From NCBI GenBank assembly GCA_963642705.1, contig CAVIHU010000053.1:1-11227 (forward strand): a stretch of 11,227 nucleotides of DNA, written 5' to 3'. The translations under genes were made by a program, and so were the position numbers. Origin of the DNA: UBA11524 sp963642705 (GTDB taxonomy: Bacteria; Bacillota; Clostridia; Christensenellales; Aristaeellaceae). Below, piece after piece: positions 1 through 7,250 of this stretch. The notes under the pieces were generated by a model, which searched no databases, was not told the DNA's origin, and was given only the letters and a program-made list of their open reading frames with translations. The number at the start of each line of letters is the position of its first letter. The stretch's first letter is position 1.

Positions 1-12
1 TGTTGCGACTCC

Positions 13-21
13 ATTATACCA
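13..21 (-). promoter_or_regulatory. Candidate extended -10 promoter facing out of the left edge
   Basis: On the minus strand these bases read TGGTATAAT, a perfect -10 hexamer with the TGn extension. Transcription would start near base 6 and run leftward out of the window, so the served gene is not visible. No good -35 hexamer lies 16-18 bp upstream, so the call rests on the extended -10 alone. Together with the promoter at 94-121 it would make a divergent pair separating the tmcAL unit from its left neighbour. Confidence 0.4.
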
Positions 22-93
22 TATCTCTAATGAACTTCCTTTTCTTTTTGAGGGGGTCATATCATTTTAACACATACATTCAGCGATTTTTCA

Positions 94-121
94 TTGACGT
101 TTTCGTCGATTCTGCTATAAT
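94..121 (+). promoter_or_regulatory. SigA-type promoter of tmcAL
   Basis: TTGACG (94-99) and TATAAT (116-121) are separated by 16 bp, and TGC immediately precedes the -10 box, giving an extended -10. Five of six -35 positions and all six -10 positions match the vegetative consensus. The start of transcription should be near base 128, giving a leader of about 38 nt before the tmcAL start codon. No operator or riboswitch-like structure is evident in this short leader. Confidence 0.85.
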
Positions 122-165
122 GAATGCGTTGTTTTGTCCATTTTTTTGCGGAAGGAGGCGAGCGT

Positions 166-1335
166 ATGCGCATAGTCGGGGTCATTGCTGAATACAATCC
201 GTTCCATTCAGGGCATGCTCATCATCTGGATGAAGCGCGGCGGCGAACAAAGGCGGACAGCGTCGTTGCCGTCATGTCGGGCTGCTTTGTTCAGCGCGGC
301 GATGCGGCGATTTTATCCCCTGCTGTCCGCGCGGAAATGGCGCTGAAAAACGGCGCGGATGCCGTCCTTTTGCTGCCTGCAATGTGGTCTGTCCGCAATG
401 CGGAGCACTTCGCGCTCGGCGGCGTATCGCTGCTGAACTCGCTGGGCTGCGATTGTATCGCCTTCGGTGCAGAAACGGCTGATTCGTCCGCATTGTCCGC
501 AGCGGCAAACCTGCTGGAAACCGATGCGACCGTCTCTTCGCTGCATGCTCAGCTTGCCCGCGGACTTCCCTATCCTGCCGCGCTTTCCGCCGCCATATCC
601 GACATTTCACCCGAAGCCGCCACGATTCTCGCATCGCCGAACAACACGCTTGCCGTCTGTTATCTGCGTGCAATGACGCGCCTGCGTTCCGCAATGTCTG
701 CCGTGCCCATCCTTCGGGAAAGCAACTATCATGCCTCCGCAATATCCGGCGCACTGTCTTCTGCTGCCGCAATCCGCTCTGCCATATTACGCGGAGATTG
801 GCAGGCCGCACAGTCTGCCATGCCGGAAAGCGCCATCAACCTGCTGATGAATCAGGCCGCTGTGCAGCATCTGCACCGTCCCGAGGCGCTCGACCTTGTG
901 CTGCTGTCGCGCCTGCGAACGATGTCCGATGAGGATTTCGCGCATCTGCCTGATCTCAGCGAAGGCATTGAGAACCGCCTGCGCCGTGCTGCAAACGCTG
1001 CCGTCACCCGTGAATCGTTGCTTCAGGCAGCCAAAACGCGGCGTTACCCTTACGCGCGGCTGTCCCGATTGGCAACGTATGCGCTGCTGGGCATCACTGC
1101 TGATTTGCTGACGGAGAGTCCTTTGCCGCCTGCTGCCGTTTTGCTGGGTTACCGCAGAGATTGCACCGGACTGCTGTCGCAGCTTTCGCACGGGCAGATT
1201 CCGCTGCTCAGTCCGTCTGCCTGCAACCGGCACGATGCGTGGTTTCAGATTGAAGAACGTGCGTGGCAGCTCTGGGCGCTCGGTGCCGGTCTGCCCGGCG
1301 ACCTGCTGCTGCGTTACCGCGTAATTTCACGATAG
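166..1335 (+). CDS. tmcAL: tRNA(Met) cytidine acetate ligase TmcAL (YlbM family)
   Basis: This family uses ATP and acetate to make N4-acetylcytidine at wobble position 34 of elongator tRNA-Met, a cytoplasmic reaction that keeps AUG decoding accurate. The protein is 389 aa, close to the roughly 400 aa of Bacillus YlbM. The N-terminus carries the nucleotidyltransferase HIGH-like motif, EYNPFHSGH at residues 9-17, followed by VMSGCFVQRG at 36-45 and a conserved SPNN segment in the middle, all typical of the family. The ATG at 166 is chosen because AAGGAGG (152-158) lies 7 nt upstream and the protein then begins MRIVGVIAEYNPF as in relatives; an upstream in-frame ATG at 124 would start before any ribosome site. 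The stop codon is embedded in the ribosome site of the next gene, which suggests co-translation with the RNA methyltransferase. Confidence 0.93.
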   Translation: MRIVGVIAEYNPFHSGHAHHLDEARRRTKADSVVAVMSGCFVQRGDAAILSPAVRAEMALKNGADAVLLLPAMWSVRNAEHFALGGVSLLNSLGCDCIAFGAETADSSALSAAANLLETDATVSSLHAQLARGLPYPAALSAAISDISPEAATILASPNNTLAVCYLRAMTRLRSAMSAVPILRESNYHASAISGALSSAAAIRSAILRGDWQAAQSAMPESAINLLMNQAAVQHLHRPEALDLVLLSRLRTMSDEDFAHLPDLSEGIENRLRRAANAAVTRESLLQAAKTRRYPYARLSRLATYALLGITADLLTESPLPPAAVLLGYRRDCTGLLSQLSHGQIPLLSPSACNRHDAWFQIEERAWQLWALGAGLPGDLLLRYRVISR

Positions 1336-1350
1336 AGGAGTATGACCACC

Positions 1351-2475
1351 ATGAATGAGGAACTGACACTGTTTGCTACCGCCGCATTTGGTCTGGAAGG
1401 CATTGTCGGCGCGGAGCTGAAGCGCCTGAAGATGAGGGATGTCCATGCAGAGGTTGGCGGCGCCCGTTTCCGCGGCACGCTGACCGATGCATTTCTGTGT
1501 AATTTGCGTCTGCGGAGCGCCGACCGCGTGCTGATCGTCCTTGCTGAAGGCGAATGCACAACCTTCGAGGCGCTTTTCCAGCTTGTCCAGGGCATTGCGT
1601 GGGAGCGCTTCATGCCAACCGACGCAAAAATCAACGTATCCGGCAAGTGTGTCCGCAGTCAGCTGATGAGCGTTCGTGACTGCCAGGCCATCACGAAAAA
1701 AGCCATCATCGAACGGCTGAAATTCGCCACCGCACGCGCTGTTTTCCCTGAGACCGGCGCGATTTACCCGATTGACGCCGCCATCCATACCAACCACGTT
1801 CGCATCACGCTTGACACATCCGGCGAAGCGCTGAATCGTCGCGGCTACCGCACATGGAACGGCGAAGCGCCCCTGCGTGAAACACTTGCCGCCTCACTGG
1901 TCGAGCTTTCTCCGTGGCGGCCGGGTATGCGCCTGTATGATCCCTGCTGCGGCACGGGCACGCTGCTCATCGAGGCAGCGTTCCGTCAGGAGCACCGAGC
2001 ACCCGGGCTGACGCGTCATTTCGCCATGGAGCGCTTCTCCGTTTTTCCGACTGAGGAATGCCGTGCCATCCGCGAGACATGCGTCAGCGACGTGCTGCCC
2101 GACCATGTATTCGGCATTGCCGGCTCGGACAAGGATCCTGCCGCCATCGAGCTGGCGCAGCGCCATGTCCGTCAGGCTGGTCTGGAAGGCAAAATCGTGC
2201 TGTCCTGCCAGCCGTTAGAAAAGCTCAAGCTCGACGGCGAGCCCGGCGTTTTCCTCTGCAATCCGCCCTACGGTGAACGGCTCGAGGATCGCAAGAGCTG
2301 CGAGGGAATCTACCGTGAAATGGGTCGCATGATGCGCCGTCACCCCGGCTGGAGCTTGTGCGCCATTACCTCCGACCCGACATTCGAGCGTTCCTTCGGG
2401 CATCGTGCGGATAAGAAGCGCCGTCTCTATAACGGCCGTCTCGAGTGTGAATTCATGACCTTTCTGCCACGCTGA
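1351..2475 (+). CDS. ypsC: THUMP-domain class I SAM-dependent RNA methyltransferase (YpsC/RlmL-type)
   Basis: This is a predicted guanine-N2 methyltransferase of the family related to the RlmL half of E. coli RlmKL, which modifies G2445 of 23S rRNA; the exact target here is inferred from the family. The 374-aa protein begins ELTLFATAAFGLE as relatives do, has a THUMP RNA-binding region over roughly residues 40-155, and then a Rossmann methyltransferase domain. The SAM-binding motif is DPCCGTGTL at about 197-205, the acidic motif GSDKDP lies near 258, and the catalytic NPPYGER starts near 304. The ATG at 1351 is preferred over the in-frame ATG at 1342 because GAGGAG (1335-1340) is 10 nt from the former and only 1 nt from the latter. 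It lies 15 nt after tmcAL, so the two form one transcription unit devoted to RNA modification. Older annotations call this family a DNA methylase, which the THUMP domain argues against. Confidence 0.9.
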   Translation: MNEELTLFATAAFGLEGIVGAELKRLKMRDVHAEVGGARFRGTLTDAFLCNLRLRSADRVLIVLAEGECTTFEALFQLVQGIAWERFMPTDAKINVSGKCVRSQLMSVRDCQAITKKAIIERLKFATARAVFPETGAIYPIDAAIHTNHVRITLDTSGEALNRRGYRTWNGEAPLRETLAASLVELSPWRPGMRLYDPCCGTGTLLIEAAFRQEHRAPGLTRHFAMERFSVFPTEECRAIRETCVSDVLPDHVFGIAGSDKDPAAIELAQRHVRQAGLEGKIVLSCQPLEKLKLDGEPGVFLCNPPYGERLEDRKSCEGIYREMGRMMRRHPGWSLCAITSDPTFERSFGHRADKKRRLYNGRLECEFMTFLPR

Positions 2476-2502
2476 TTCTCGTCAATTCCCCCCGCACAGG
2501 AA

Positions 2503-2542
2503 CAGCCTGCATCCCCTTTTCAGAGGATACAGGCTGCTTTTT
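2503..2542 (+). terminator. Intrinsic terminator of the tmcAL-ypsC unit
   Basis: A 12-bp stem pairs 2503-2514 with 2525-2536 with one C/A mismatch, around a 10-nt loop, followed by five T residues at 2538-2542. It sits 27 nt past the methyltransferase stop codon and between two convergent genes. On the minus strand the flank after the stem is not T-rich, so it should end plus-strand transcription mainly; no separate terminator for the convergent peptidase gene is evident in this gap. Confidence 0.85.
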
Positions 2543-2562
2543 ATTGGTGCTTTTCCGCCGGG

Positions 2563-5500
2563 TTAGGGCTTGATGATGGCGTCATAGGTGCCTTCGGGCA
2601 TGCTGTCGAGCGTACTCTGGCTGGCGGCGGTGCTCATGCAGCCGTTGTCCAGCAGAGCCTGATACATATCGGCGAAGGAGGAGATGTCCTCAACCGTCAT
2701 CTGCTTGAGCTCGTGCATCCACTGCAGGCGAATGAAAGGATCGTCGCCATTGATGACGTCAGAGATGACAGAGGCTGCGCCGGTCAGTTCTCCGGACGAC
2801 TGTGCATAATAGCTGTAGCAGGACAGGATGTAGCCATCCAGTGTATCCTGATCCAGCATCATCTGGAGCTGTGTCAGGAGCTGCGGAATCGCGGCATAGA
2901 CTCCGAAGGTTTCCGTCACGTTCGGGTCACGGTAGGAAATGATGTACATGCCGGCATCGTCCGCACCGTGGAAAACGCCGTAAGCACCGTACTGGTCGCG
3001 CAGGAGCGGATAGAGCAACCCGTCGGAAACCAGCGCGCAGATCGCATCCAGCTTGCCGTTATAGCCTTCCATGTTCATTTCCTTGTATGTGGCGTACACA
3101 AGGTTGTAGTTGACGGAGCTGTTGATGACAATACCCTCAGACTTCGCCGGAATCGGGATGTCGTAGTCTTCGTAAATGATATCCGTCTTGGGCAGCTTGG
3201 CGACAAAAGCATCAGACGCAGCGCGATGAGCTTCGATGGAGTCCGCATTACCGGCAACGCCATAGATGGAGTTCGTGCTGTTGCACAGGAGCGTCTGGAT
3301 GTGATTCAGCTTCTCTGCGAACGCTGCAGGATCGCTTTCGAGCAGTGCCTGAGCCTCATCAAGGAAGTGATAGTAATCAATGCCCGTGATGTAGGTGTAG
3401 AGGTTGTAGGCCGGATCGCCCTGGGACATGGCGCGATAGAGCTGCACCGCGTAGATGTTCGCATCGTAGTCGTCCTTAAGCGACTGCTTCAAGGAAGCAA
3501 GCAGCGAGGAGATCAGCGCAGTATCCGTATAATCGTTCTCGAAAAGAATCTCGTAGAGGAGATCATAGCTGGTCGCCATGTCTTCATCCAGCGCGGTCCA
3601 GCTTGCACGGAGGTAGAGGTTGTAGCCAAGCTCATTATCCGCGTTCAGGACAGCCGCCTTAACGGTCGCACCGTAGAGATAACGGCTTTCGAGGGAAGAA
3701 AGCGTCACCCAGTCATGCTCCGTCGTGTTCACAGAGCCGATGAGATTGGCATACAGATTGAACCAGAACAGATCCTCCTGCGGAACGGCGGAAGCATCCA
3801 GCAGCATGTACGTCCTGCCAATGCCGTCAACGTCCGCGACAACATCAATGTGGCGGATGCCGTTGGAATCGGTCAGATCACGATAGTTGTAGGTGCGAAC
3901 CTCTTCAGGCAGGCTATCAACGGTCACAGCCTGCAGCTGCGCGACATACTCGGACGCATCGTCCGTGTTGCCTGCTGCAAGCGCTGCTGTCTTCTCGACA
4001 ATCGCATTGATCTCGTCCTCGGTCATGGCAGCCTTCTTCTCCGCCAGCTCTTCAGCCAGCGCAGCTTCTTCCTGCTCCTTCATGCCGGGTGCGGGCACGG
4101 TCGTCACGGTGATGACGCGTGCATTGTCCTTCGTCAGATACTTTGCGATGACCTCGTTGTACTTTCCTTCGTCCTGATAACTGGCGAAGTTGTCGAGGTT
4201 GTCGACGAACTTCGCATAGCTGTTCACGTCATCGGTGGAAGCCCAGTAATAGGCGATGTTGGAGGACATGTTGACGCCGTTGGAGGAATTCTCGCCCATC
4301 AGCGCAATTTCCATCTTCAGGGACGCGGCGATGCTGTCCAGCACATCTTGAGAAACGCCATTCTCGGTGAATTCAAGGATGGAGTCATAGATCACGCTCT
4401 TAAGCGTCTCGACATCGCTCTCGTTCATGCCGGTCGCATTGAAGGTCACGGCATATTCCGGCGCATTGCCGACGGTGTAGGCGCTGATACTGACGTTCGG
4501 GAGCTTTTCGATCAAATTGTTGATCAGCGGCGAGGAGCTGTCAGCCAGCAGGCTCGTCAGCAGATCAAGCACGTCCTTCTCCTCATCCGTCGCGTTCTCG
4601 CAGATGAAGGTGACATACGTTTCGGCGGCGTTCTCGGTGTCGGCGCCCTCATAGACAGGGTACTGGCAGACAACATCGACCGGCTCGGTCACAGGCGTGT
4701 AGTTCGGTGCAGTCAGGTCGAATTCCTTCGCATCGTAGACGGAGAACACGGTATCCAGCAGAGACAGGAAGGAAGCCGGATCCTCGATGTCGCCGTAGAT
4801 GATGGTCAGGCTGTTAGACGGATGATAGTACGTCTCATGATATTCCTTGACCTCTTCCCACGTCATGCTCGGGATTTCGCTGGGTTCGCCGCCCTGGTTG
4901 TAGCCGTTGTGGCTGCCCGGGAAGGCTGCCTTCATGGCGTTGCGGTATGCAGAAGAGGACAGCGATGCAGCCCCCTGCATCTCGGAATAGACCGTACCGG
5001 CAATGGTCAGGTCATCCTCCGCGCTGTTGAGAGAATAACGCCATGCTTCGCTCTCGAAGATGGACTCGTCGGTCATCAGCATGGGATTGAAGCAGCTGTC
5101 CAGATAGAAGTCAGCATACTTGAGCAGCTGCGCTTCGGACAGAGACGCGACCGGATAGCTCGTCATCATTTCATAGGTCGCGGCGTTCATGTACGTGTTG
5201 TACGTCTGATAGGACAGGTTGAAGAACAGGCTCGAGGACGGATATTTTTCCGAGCCGTTTAGCGTGGAATGCTCAAAGACATGCGGGATGCCCTTGTCAT
5301 TGTACAGCGGCGTCTTGAACGTAATGTCGAAGGAGCGGTTGGTGTCCTCATTGAGCAGGAACAGCACCTTAGCGCCCGTCTTCTGATGCTCAAGGAGCAC
5401 GGTGTCGGCGTTGATCATAGCGAACTCGCCCGTTTCCGTCACCTCGAAGCCGTTGATGACATCGCCGACTGACATGCCGGCCGCGGTCGCTTCAGCCACC

Positions 5501-5601
5501 GGTGATTCGACCGCTTCAGCCACGGCAATCTGCGCAAGACCCAGCAGCAGCGCCACGCAAAGCATGAGCGACATCGCCGAGCGGAAGATACGCATATTCA
5601 C
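2563..5601 (-). CDS. Secreted M16C zinc metallopeptidase (insulinase/presequence-protease family)
   Basis: M16C enzymes are clam-shell zinc peptidases that enclose and cut unstructured peptides. This 1012-aa protein has the full two-halved length of the PreP/Cym1 group. A signal peptide is visible: a basic start (MRIFR), a hydrophobic stretch rich in Leu, Val and Ala, and a likely cut after AVA near residue 28. No lipobox, LPXTG or C-terminal membrane anchor is visible, so release outside the membrane is expected. The inverted zinc motif HVFEH is at 107-111 and the third ligand Glu at about 207 in GTVYSEMQG. The C-terminal half keeps RDQYGAYG, which carries the Arg and Tyr that hold the substrate backbone in this family. 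A GTG start at 5601 is chosen because AAGGAGG lies 8 nt upstream; the ATG two codons later would be 14 nt away. The gene stands alone and is convergent with the RNA methyltransferase gene. Substrate unknown; peptide scavenging or clearing of signal-peptide debris are guesses. Confidence 0.93.
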   Translation of the reverse strand: MNMRIFRSAMSLMLCVALLLGLAQIAVAEAVESPVAEATAAGMSVGDVINGFEVTETGEFAMINADTVLLEHQKTGAKVLFLLNEDTNRSFDITFKTPLYNDKGIPHVFEHSTLNGSEKYPSSSLFFNLSYQTYNTYMNAATYEMMTSYPVASLSEAQLLKYADFYLDSCFNPMLMTDESIFESEAWRYSLNSAEDDLTIAGTVYSEMQGAASLSSSAYRNAMKAAFPGSHNGYNQGGEPSEIPSMTWEEVKEYHETYYHPSNSLTIIYGDIEDPASFLSLLDTVFSVYDAKEFDLTAPNYTPVTEPVDVVCQYPVYEGADTENAAETYVTFICENATDEEKDVLDLLTSLLADSSSPLINNLIEKLPNVSISAYTVGNAPEYAVTFNATGMNESDVETLKSVIYDSILEFTENGVSQDVLDSIAASLKMEIALMGENSSNGVNMSSNIAYYWASTDDVNSYAKFVDNLDNFASYQDEGKYNEVIAKYLTKDNARVITVTTVPAPGMKEQEEAALAEELAEKKAAMTEDEINAIVEKTAALAAGNTDDASEYVAQLQAVTVDSLPEEVRTYNYRDLTDSNGIRHIDVVADVDGIGRTYMLLDASAVPQEDLFWFNLYANLIGSVNTTEHDWVTLSSLESRYLYGATVKAAVLNADNELGYNLYLRASWTALDEDMATSYDLLYEILFENDYTDTALISSLLASLKQSLKDDYDANIYAVQLYRAMSQGDPAYNLYTYITGIDYYHFLDEAQALLESDPAAFAEKLNHIQTLLCNSTNSIYGVAGNADSIEAHRAASDAFVAKLPKTDIIYEDYDIPIPAKSEGIVINSSVNYNLVYATYKEMNMEGYNGKLDAICALVSDGLLYPLLRDQYGAYGVFHGADDAGMYIISYRDPNVTETFGVYAAIPQLLTQLQMMLDQDTLDGYILSCYSYYAQSSGELTGAASVISDVINGDDPFIRLQWMHELKQMTVEDISSFADMYQALLDNGCMSTAASQSTLDSMPEGTYDAIIKP

Positions 5602-5609
5602 AATTGTTT

Positions 5610-5616
5610 CCTCCTT
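5610..5616 (-). promoter_or_regulatory. Ribosome binding site that fixes the GTG start of the M16C peptidase
   Basis: The minus strand reads AAGGAGG here, a perfect anti-16S match. It is 8 nt from GTG (5601) and 14 nt from ATG (5595), favouring the GTG. It also rules out the longer reading frame reaching 5718, because that extension would contain this site inside coding sequence. Confidence 0.75.
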
Positions 5617-5633
5617 AATAATCCCTACCCCAG

Positions 5634-5669
5634 AAAAAAGGAGCAGTATCATATATATGATACCACTCC
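5634..5669 (-). terminator. Terminator-like hairpin with U6 tail in the leader of the peptidase gene
   Basis: On the minus strand 5669-5640 folds into a nearly perfect self-complementary stem, with only two G-U pairs in the lower part, and is followed directly by six U residues (5639-5634). Its core is a perfect 18-bp palindrome (5646-5663). The structure lies 18-53 nt upstream of the ribosome site. It either ends transcripts arriving from the upstream minus-strand gene or, if transcription starts at the candidate promoter just upstream, sits at the 5' end of the peptidase mRNA as an attenuator or stabilising stem. The centre is AU-rich, so its strength as a terminator is uncertain. Confidence 0.6.
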
Positions 5670-5675
5670 AAGCTG

Positions 5676-5684
5676 ATATTAGCA
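5676..5684 (-). promoter_or_regulatory. Candidate extended -10 element for the peptidase gene
   Basis: The minus strand reads TGCTAATAT, a TGn extension followed by a -10 hexamer with four of six consensus positions. No recognisable -35 box lies 17 bp upstream. Transcription would begin near base 5669, which is exactly the first base of the terminator-like hairpin. This is the best promoter I can see for the peptidase gene, but it is weak evidence. Confidence 0.35.
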
Positions 5685-5932
5685 AGCAAAATTCCTGAAA
5701 ATTGCAAAAAAAGCGCAAGGCATTACCGTGCGAATGAGGTGATTCAACGAATGCTGAATTTTGTGGCAGATGCGATTGCAGAAATCAAAGGTTTACCGGA
5801 TGCAAATCGAGATTTCCGCCTTTGGCAGACCTGCGAAATAAAGCTTTATTTCGTCGCCTCCGTTGGCGCTAAAGGCGCATTCAGCGGCACCGCCGAATGG
5901 TGCGGCATTGCCGTAAGCAAACGTTTGAAATG
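5685..5932. other. Intergenic region with palindromes, no convincing gene
   Basis: About 250 nt separate the two minus-strand genes here. The stretch carries a 20-bp perfect palindrome (5834-5853), a 10-bp palindrome CAAACGTTTG near 5918-5927, a GCACC/GGTGC stem near 5888-5904, and an 11-nt near-direct repeat (GGCATTACCGT at 5719-5729, GGCATTGCCGT at 5904-5914). A short plus-strand frame from ATG 5751, with GAGGTG 9 nt upstream, runs to 6050 but overlaps the end of the opposite gene and resembles nothing I recognise. The density of small inverted repeats suggests a dispersed intergenic repeat or a decayed sequence rather than a gene. Confidence 0.5.
5834..5853. repeat. Perfect 20-bp palindrome
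   Basis: Each half is CGAAATAAAG followed by its exact reverse complement, centred on an AAGCTT. As RNA it would form a tight AU-rich hairpin on either strand; no T-tract follows on either side, so it is not a standard terminator. It lies about 80 nt beyond the stop codon of the minus-strand membrane protein. It could be an mRNA 3'-end stem, a protein-binding site or part of a repeat family. Confidence 0.7.
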
Positions 5933-6595
5933 TCACTCCGTCAGGTCAGTCGGCGTTGCGGGCGCTTCACTGAGCATGTCCTCAATGAAGTGCGCAAAAA
6001 ATATACGGACATTCTCGTCATTGCCGGTATCAAGGCACACGCACGCATAGTACGAATCCGCATTCGGGTACACGAATGTATCCAGATACGGCAAATCAGC
6101 GCATGGGATGCCGTAAAGGTGCTTTTCGTCCGTATCATTGTCGGTACGCCAGCCGCGACTCAGGCTGATGCCCTTCTCCTCCAGCACATTGACAAGCTCC
6201 GGCAATTCCTCCTCCAGCGCGACAAACACGCCCTGCTGGGCATACGACTGGAAAGAGTCCTTCGGCAGGATGTAAATGTCGCACTCCTGCGCCGCCATGC
6301 GCACGGTCAGCACGGCATTGCCGTAGGTTTCGTCAGGCGTAATGTACATGGCGTATACTTCCTCCATGTCCGGCAGAAGCACCTGACGAACCTCCTCCAG
6401 ATAGGTATCGACAGCGTTCTGATCGCCCGAACCGTATATGCCGACAACGACTTTTTCGCTCTCTGCCGTCTGCGGGCGGGTCGTTGTGAACATCAAGCCC
6501 AATCCGAAAACAACCACCACTGCAAGCAGCGCATATTTCCACCAGGAATAAGCAAAATGATTTTTCAGACGTTCACGCGTCAGGGGCGTCTTCAC
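5933..6595 (-). CDS. Membrane-anchored protein of unknown function
   Basis: I do not recognise a named family. The 220-aa protein has a short basic cytoplasmic start (KTPLTRERLKNHFAYSWWK), one membrane span at about residues 19-37 (ALLAVVVVFGLGLMF) and an outside domain of about 180 aa. That domain has the look of a small solute-binding-like fold: a beta-strand VVVGIYGSG, an acidic helix with DTYLEEVRQVLLPDMEEV, then ECDIYILPKDSFQSYAQQGVFVAL, where such proteins often describe what is bound; this resemblance is an impression, not a match. The C-terminus is acidic. The GTG at 6595 is chosen because a purine-rich AGGAAGGAAAG lies just upstream and the protein then begins with the TM-anchor layout; a longer frame to 6727 overlaps the previous gene. 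It lies 85 nt after mnmM and may be the last gene of that operon. Confidence 0.7.
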   Translation of the reverse strand: MKTPLTRERLKNHFAYSWWKYALLAVVVVFGLGLMFTTTRPQTAESEKVVVGIYGSGDQNAVDTYLEEVRQVLLPDMEEVYAMYITPDETYGNAVLTVRMAAQECDIYILPKDSFQSYAQQGVFVALEEELPELVNVLEEKGISLSRGWRTDNDTDEKHLYGIPCADLPYLDTFVYPNADSYYACVCLDTGNDENVRIFFAHFIEDMLSEAPATPTDLTE

Positions 6596-6625
6596 ATTTC
6601 TTTCCTTCCTTCCGACAAAGGGTAT

Positions 6626-6646
6626 GCATCCGCATATGCGAGATGC
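6626..6646. repeat. Inverted repeat upstream of the membrane-protein gene
   Basis: GCATC and GATGC flank the perfect palindrome CGCATATGCG with a single extra A at 6641, so ten bases pair with ten. It lies in the 85-nt gap between mnmM and the membrane-protein gene, about 30 nt before the GTG start. No T-tract follows on the minus strand, so it is more likely an operator-like site or an mRNA stem near the translation start than a terminator. Confidence 0.5.
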
Positions 6647-6680
6647 TATCACGCACATATGAAGCCAATATGAAGAAACC

Positions 6681-7247
6681 TCACTGTTTCTGGATGACGA
6701 AGCATTCCGGCGCCCCTGCGCCTGCATTCAGGAAGCGGTGGTGCAGGACATTGAACTCCTGCGGACGCAGGGCAGACAGGTACGCCGTCAGCGCCGTGCG
6801 TTCCTCGCTGCCCGCCTCATGTCCGGGATAGGCACAGATGGTGCACACTCCTCCCTTTTCAAGGAGCGTAAGCGCTGCCGAAACCGCCGTGCGCGTTGTT
6901 TCCCAATGGGTCGTGACGCTTTTGTCGCCGCCGGGCAGCCAACCGAGATTGAAGGCAACCGCACGGACAGGCCCCTTCACGCGTTCCGCCATATGCTCGT
7001 GCCCTTCCGTATACAGTTCGCATCGACCGATCATGCCAGCCTCCGCCAGACGCGCACGTGTGCTGACAACGGCATCCGGCTGAATATCAAAGCCGATGAC
7101 ATGCCCTGTTTCGCCGACAAGCTCACAAAGCATCAGCGTGTCGTGCCCGTTGCCAAGCGTCGCGTCCACAACCGTATCGCCCTCGCGGATGACACGGCTG
7201 AGCACGTCCGCCGCAATCCATCGGGCGCTCCGAAGCTCATAGCTCAT
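6681..7247 (-). CDS. mnmM: tRNA (mnm5s2U34) methyltransferase MnmM (YtqB family)
   Basis: MnmM is the Gram-positive enzyme that adds the last methyl group to nm5(s2)U at wobble position 34 of certain tRNAs, replacing the MnmC methyltransferase of E. coli. The 188-aa length is that of Bacillus YtqB. The SAM-binding motif is VVDATLGNGHDT at residues 26-37, the acidic strand end is GFDIQ at 52-56, and the family signature FNLGWLPGGDK is at 99-109; PGHEAGSEE follows at 141-149. The older label is rRNA methylase-like. The ATG at 7247 begins 3 nt after the stop of the upstream pseudouridine synthase and has AAGGAG 9 nt before it inside that gene's last codons, so translation is probably coupled. 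Confidence 0.9.
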   Translation of the reverse strand: MSYELRSARWIAADVLSRVIREGDTVVDATLGNGHDTLMLCELVGETGHVIGFDIQPDAVVSTRARLAEAGMIGRCELYTEGHEHMAERVKGPVRAVAFNLGWLPGGDKSVTTHWETTRTAVSAALTLLEKGGVCTICAYPGHEAGSEERTALTAYLSALRPQEFNVLHHRFLNAGAGAPECFVIQKQ

Positions 7248-7250
7248 GGC

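Noticed and set aside
787..1233. Minus-strand open frames inside tmcAL
   Set aside because: Shadows of the tmcAL coding frame with no ribosome site and Arg/Gln-rich translations typical of GC-biased antisense.
2713..5262. Very long plus-strand open frame (849 codons) opposite the peptidase gene
   Set aside because: It is antisense to a gene with complete catalytic motifs, its translation is rich in Arg, Val, His and Ile with no recognisable domain, and it has no promoter or ribosome site. It is a by-product of codon bias in the real gene.
5602..5718. Longer start (TTG) for the M16C peptidase
   Set aside because: It would put the terminator-like hairpin and the AAGGAGG site inside the gene and place a second hydrophobic stretch before a complete signal peptide.
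5751..6050. Short plus-strand gene (about 99 aa) in the intergenic gap
   Set aside because: It has a moderate GAGGTG site, but its last third is antisense to the membrane-protein gene, it runs through the 20-bp palindrome and the product resembles nothing known. Kept only as a remote possibility.
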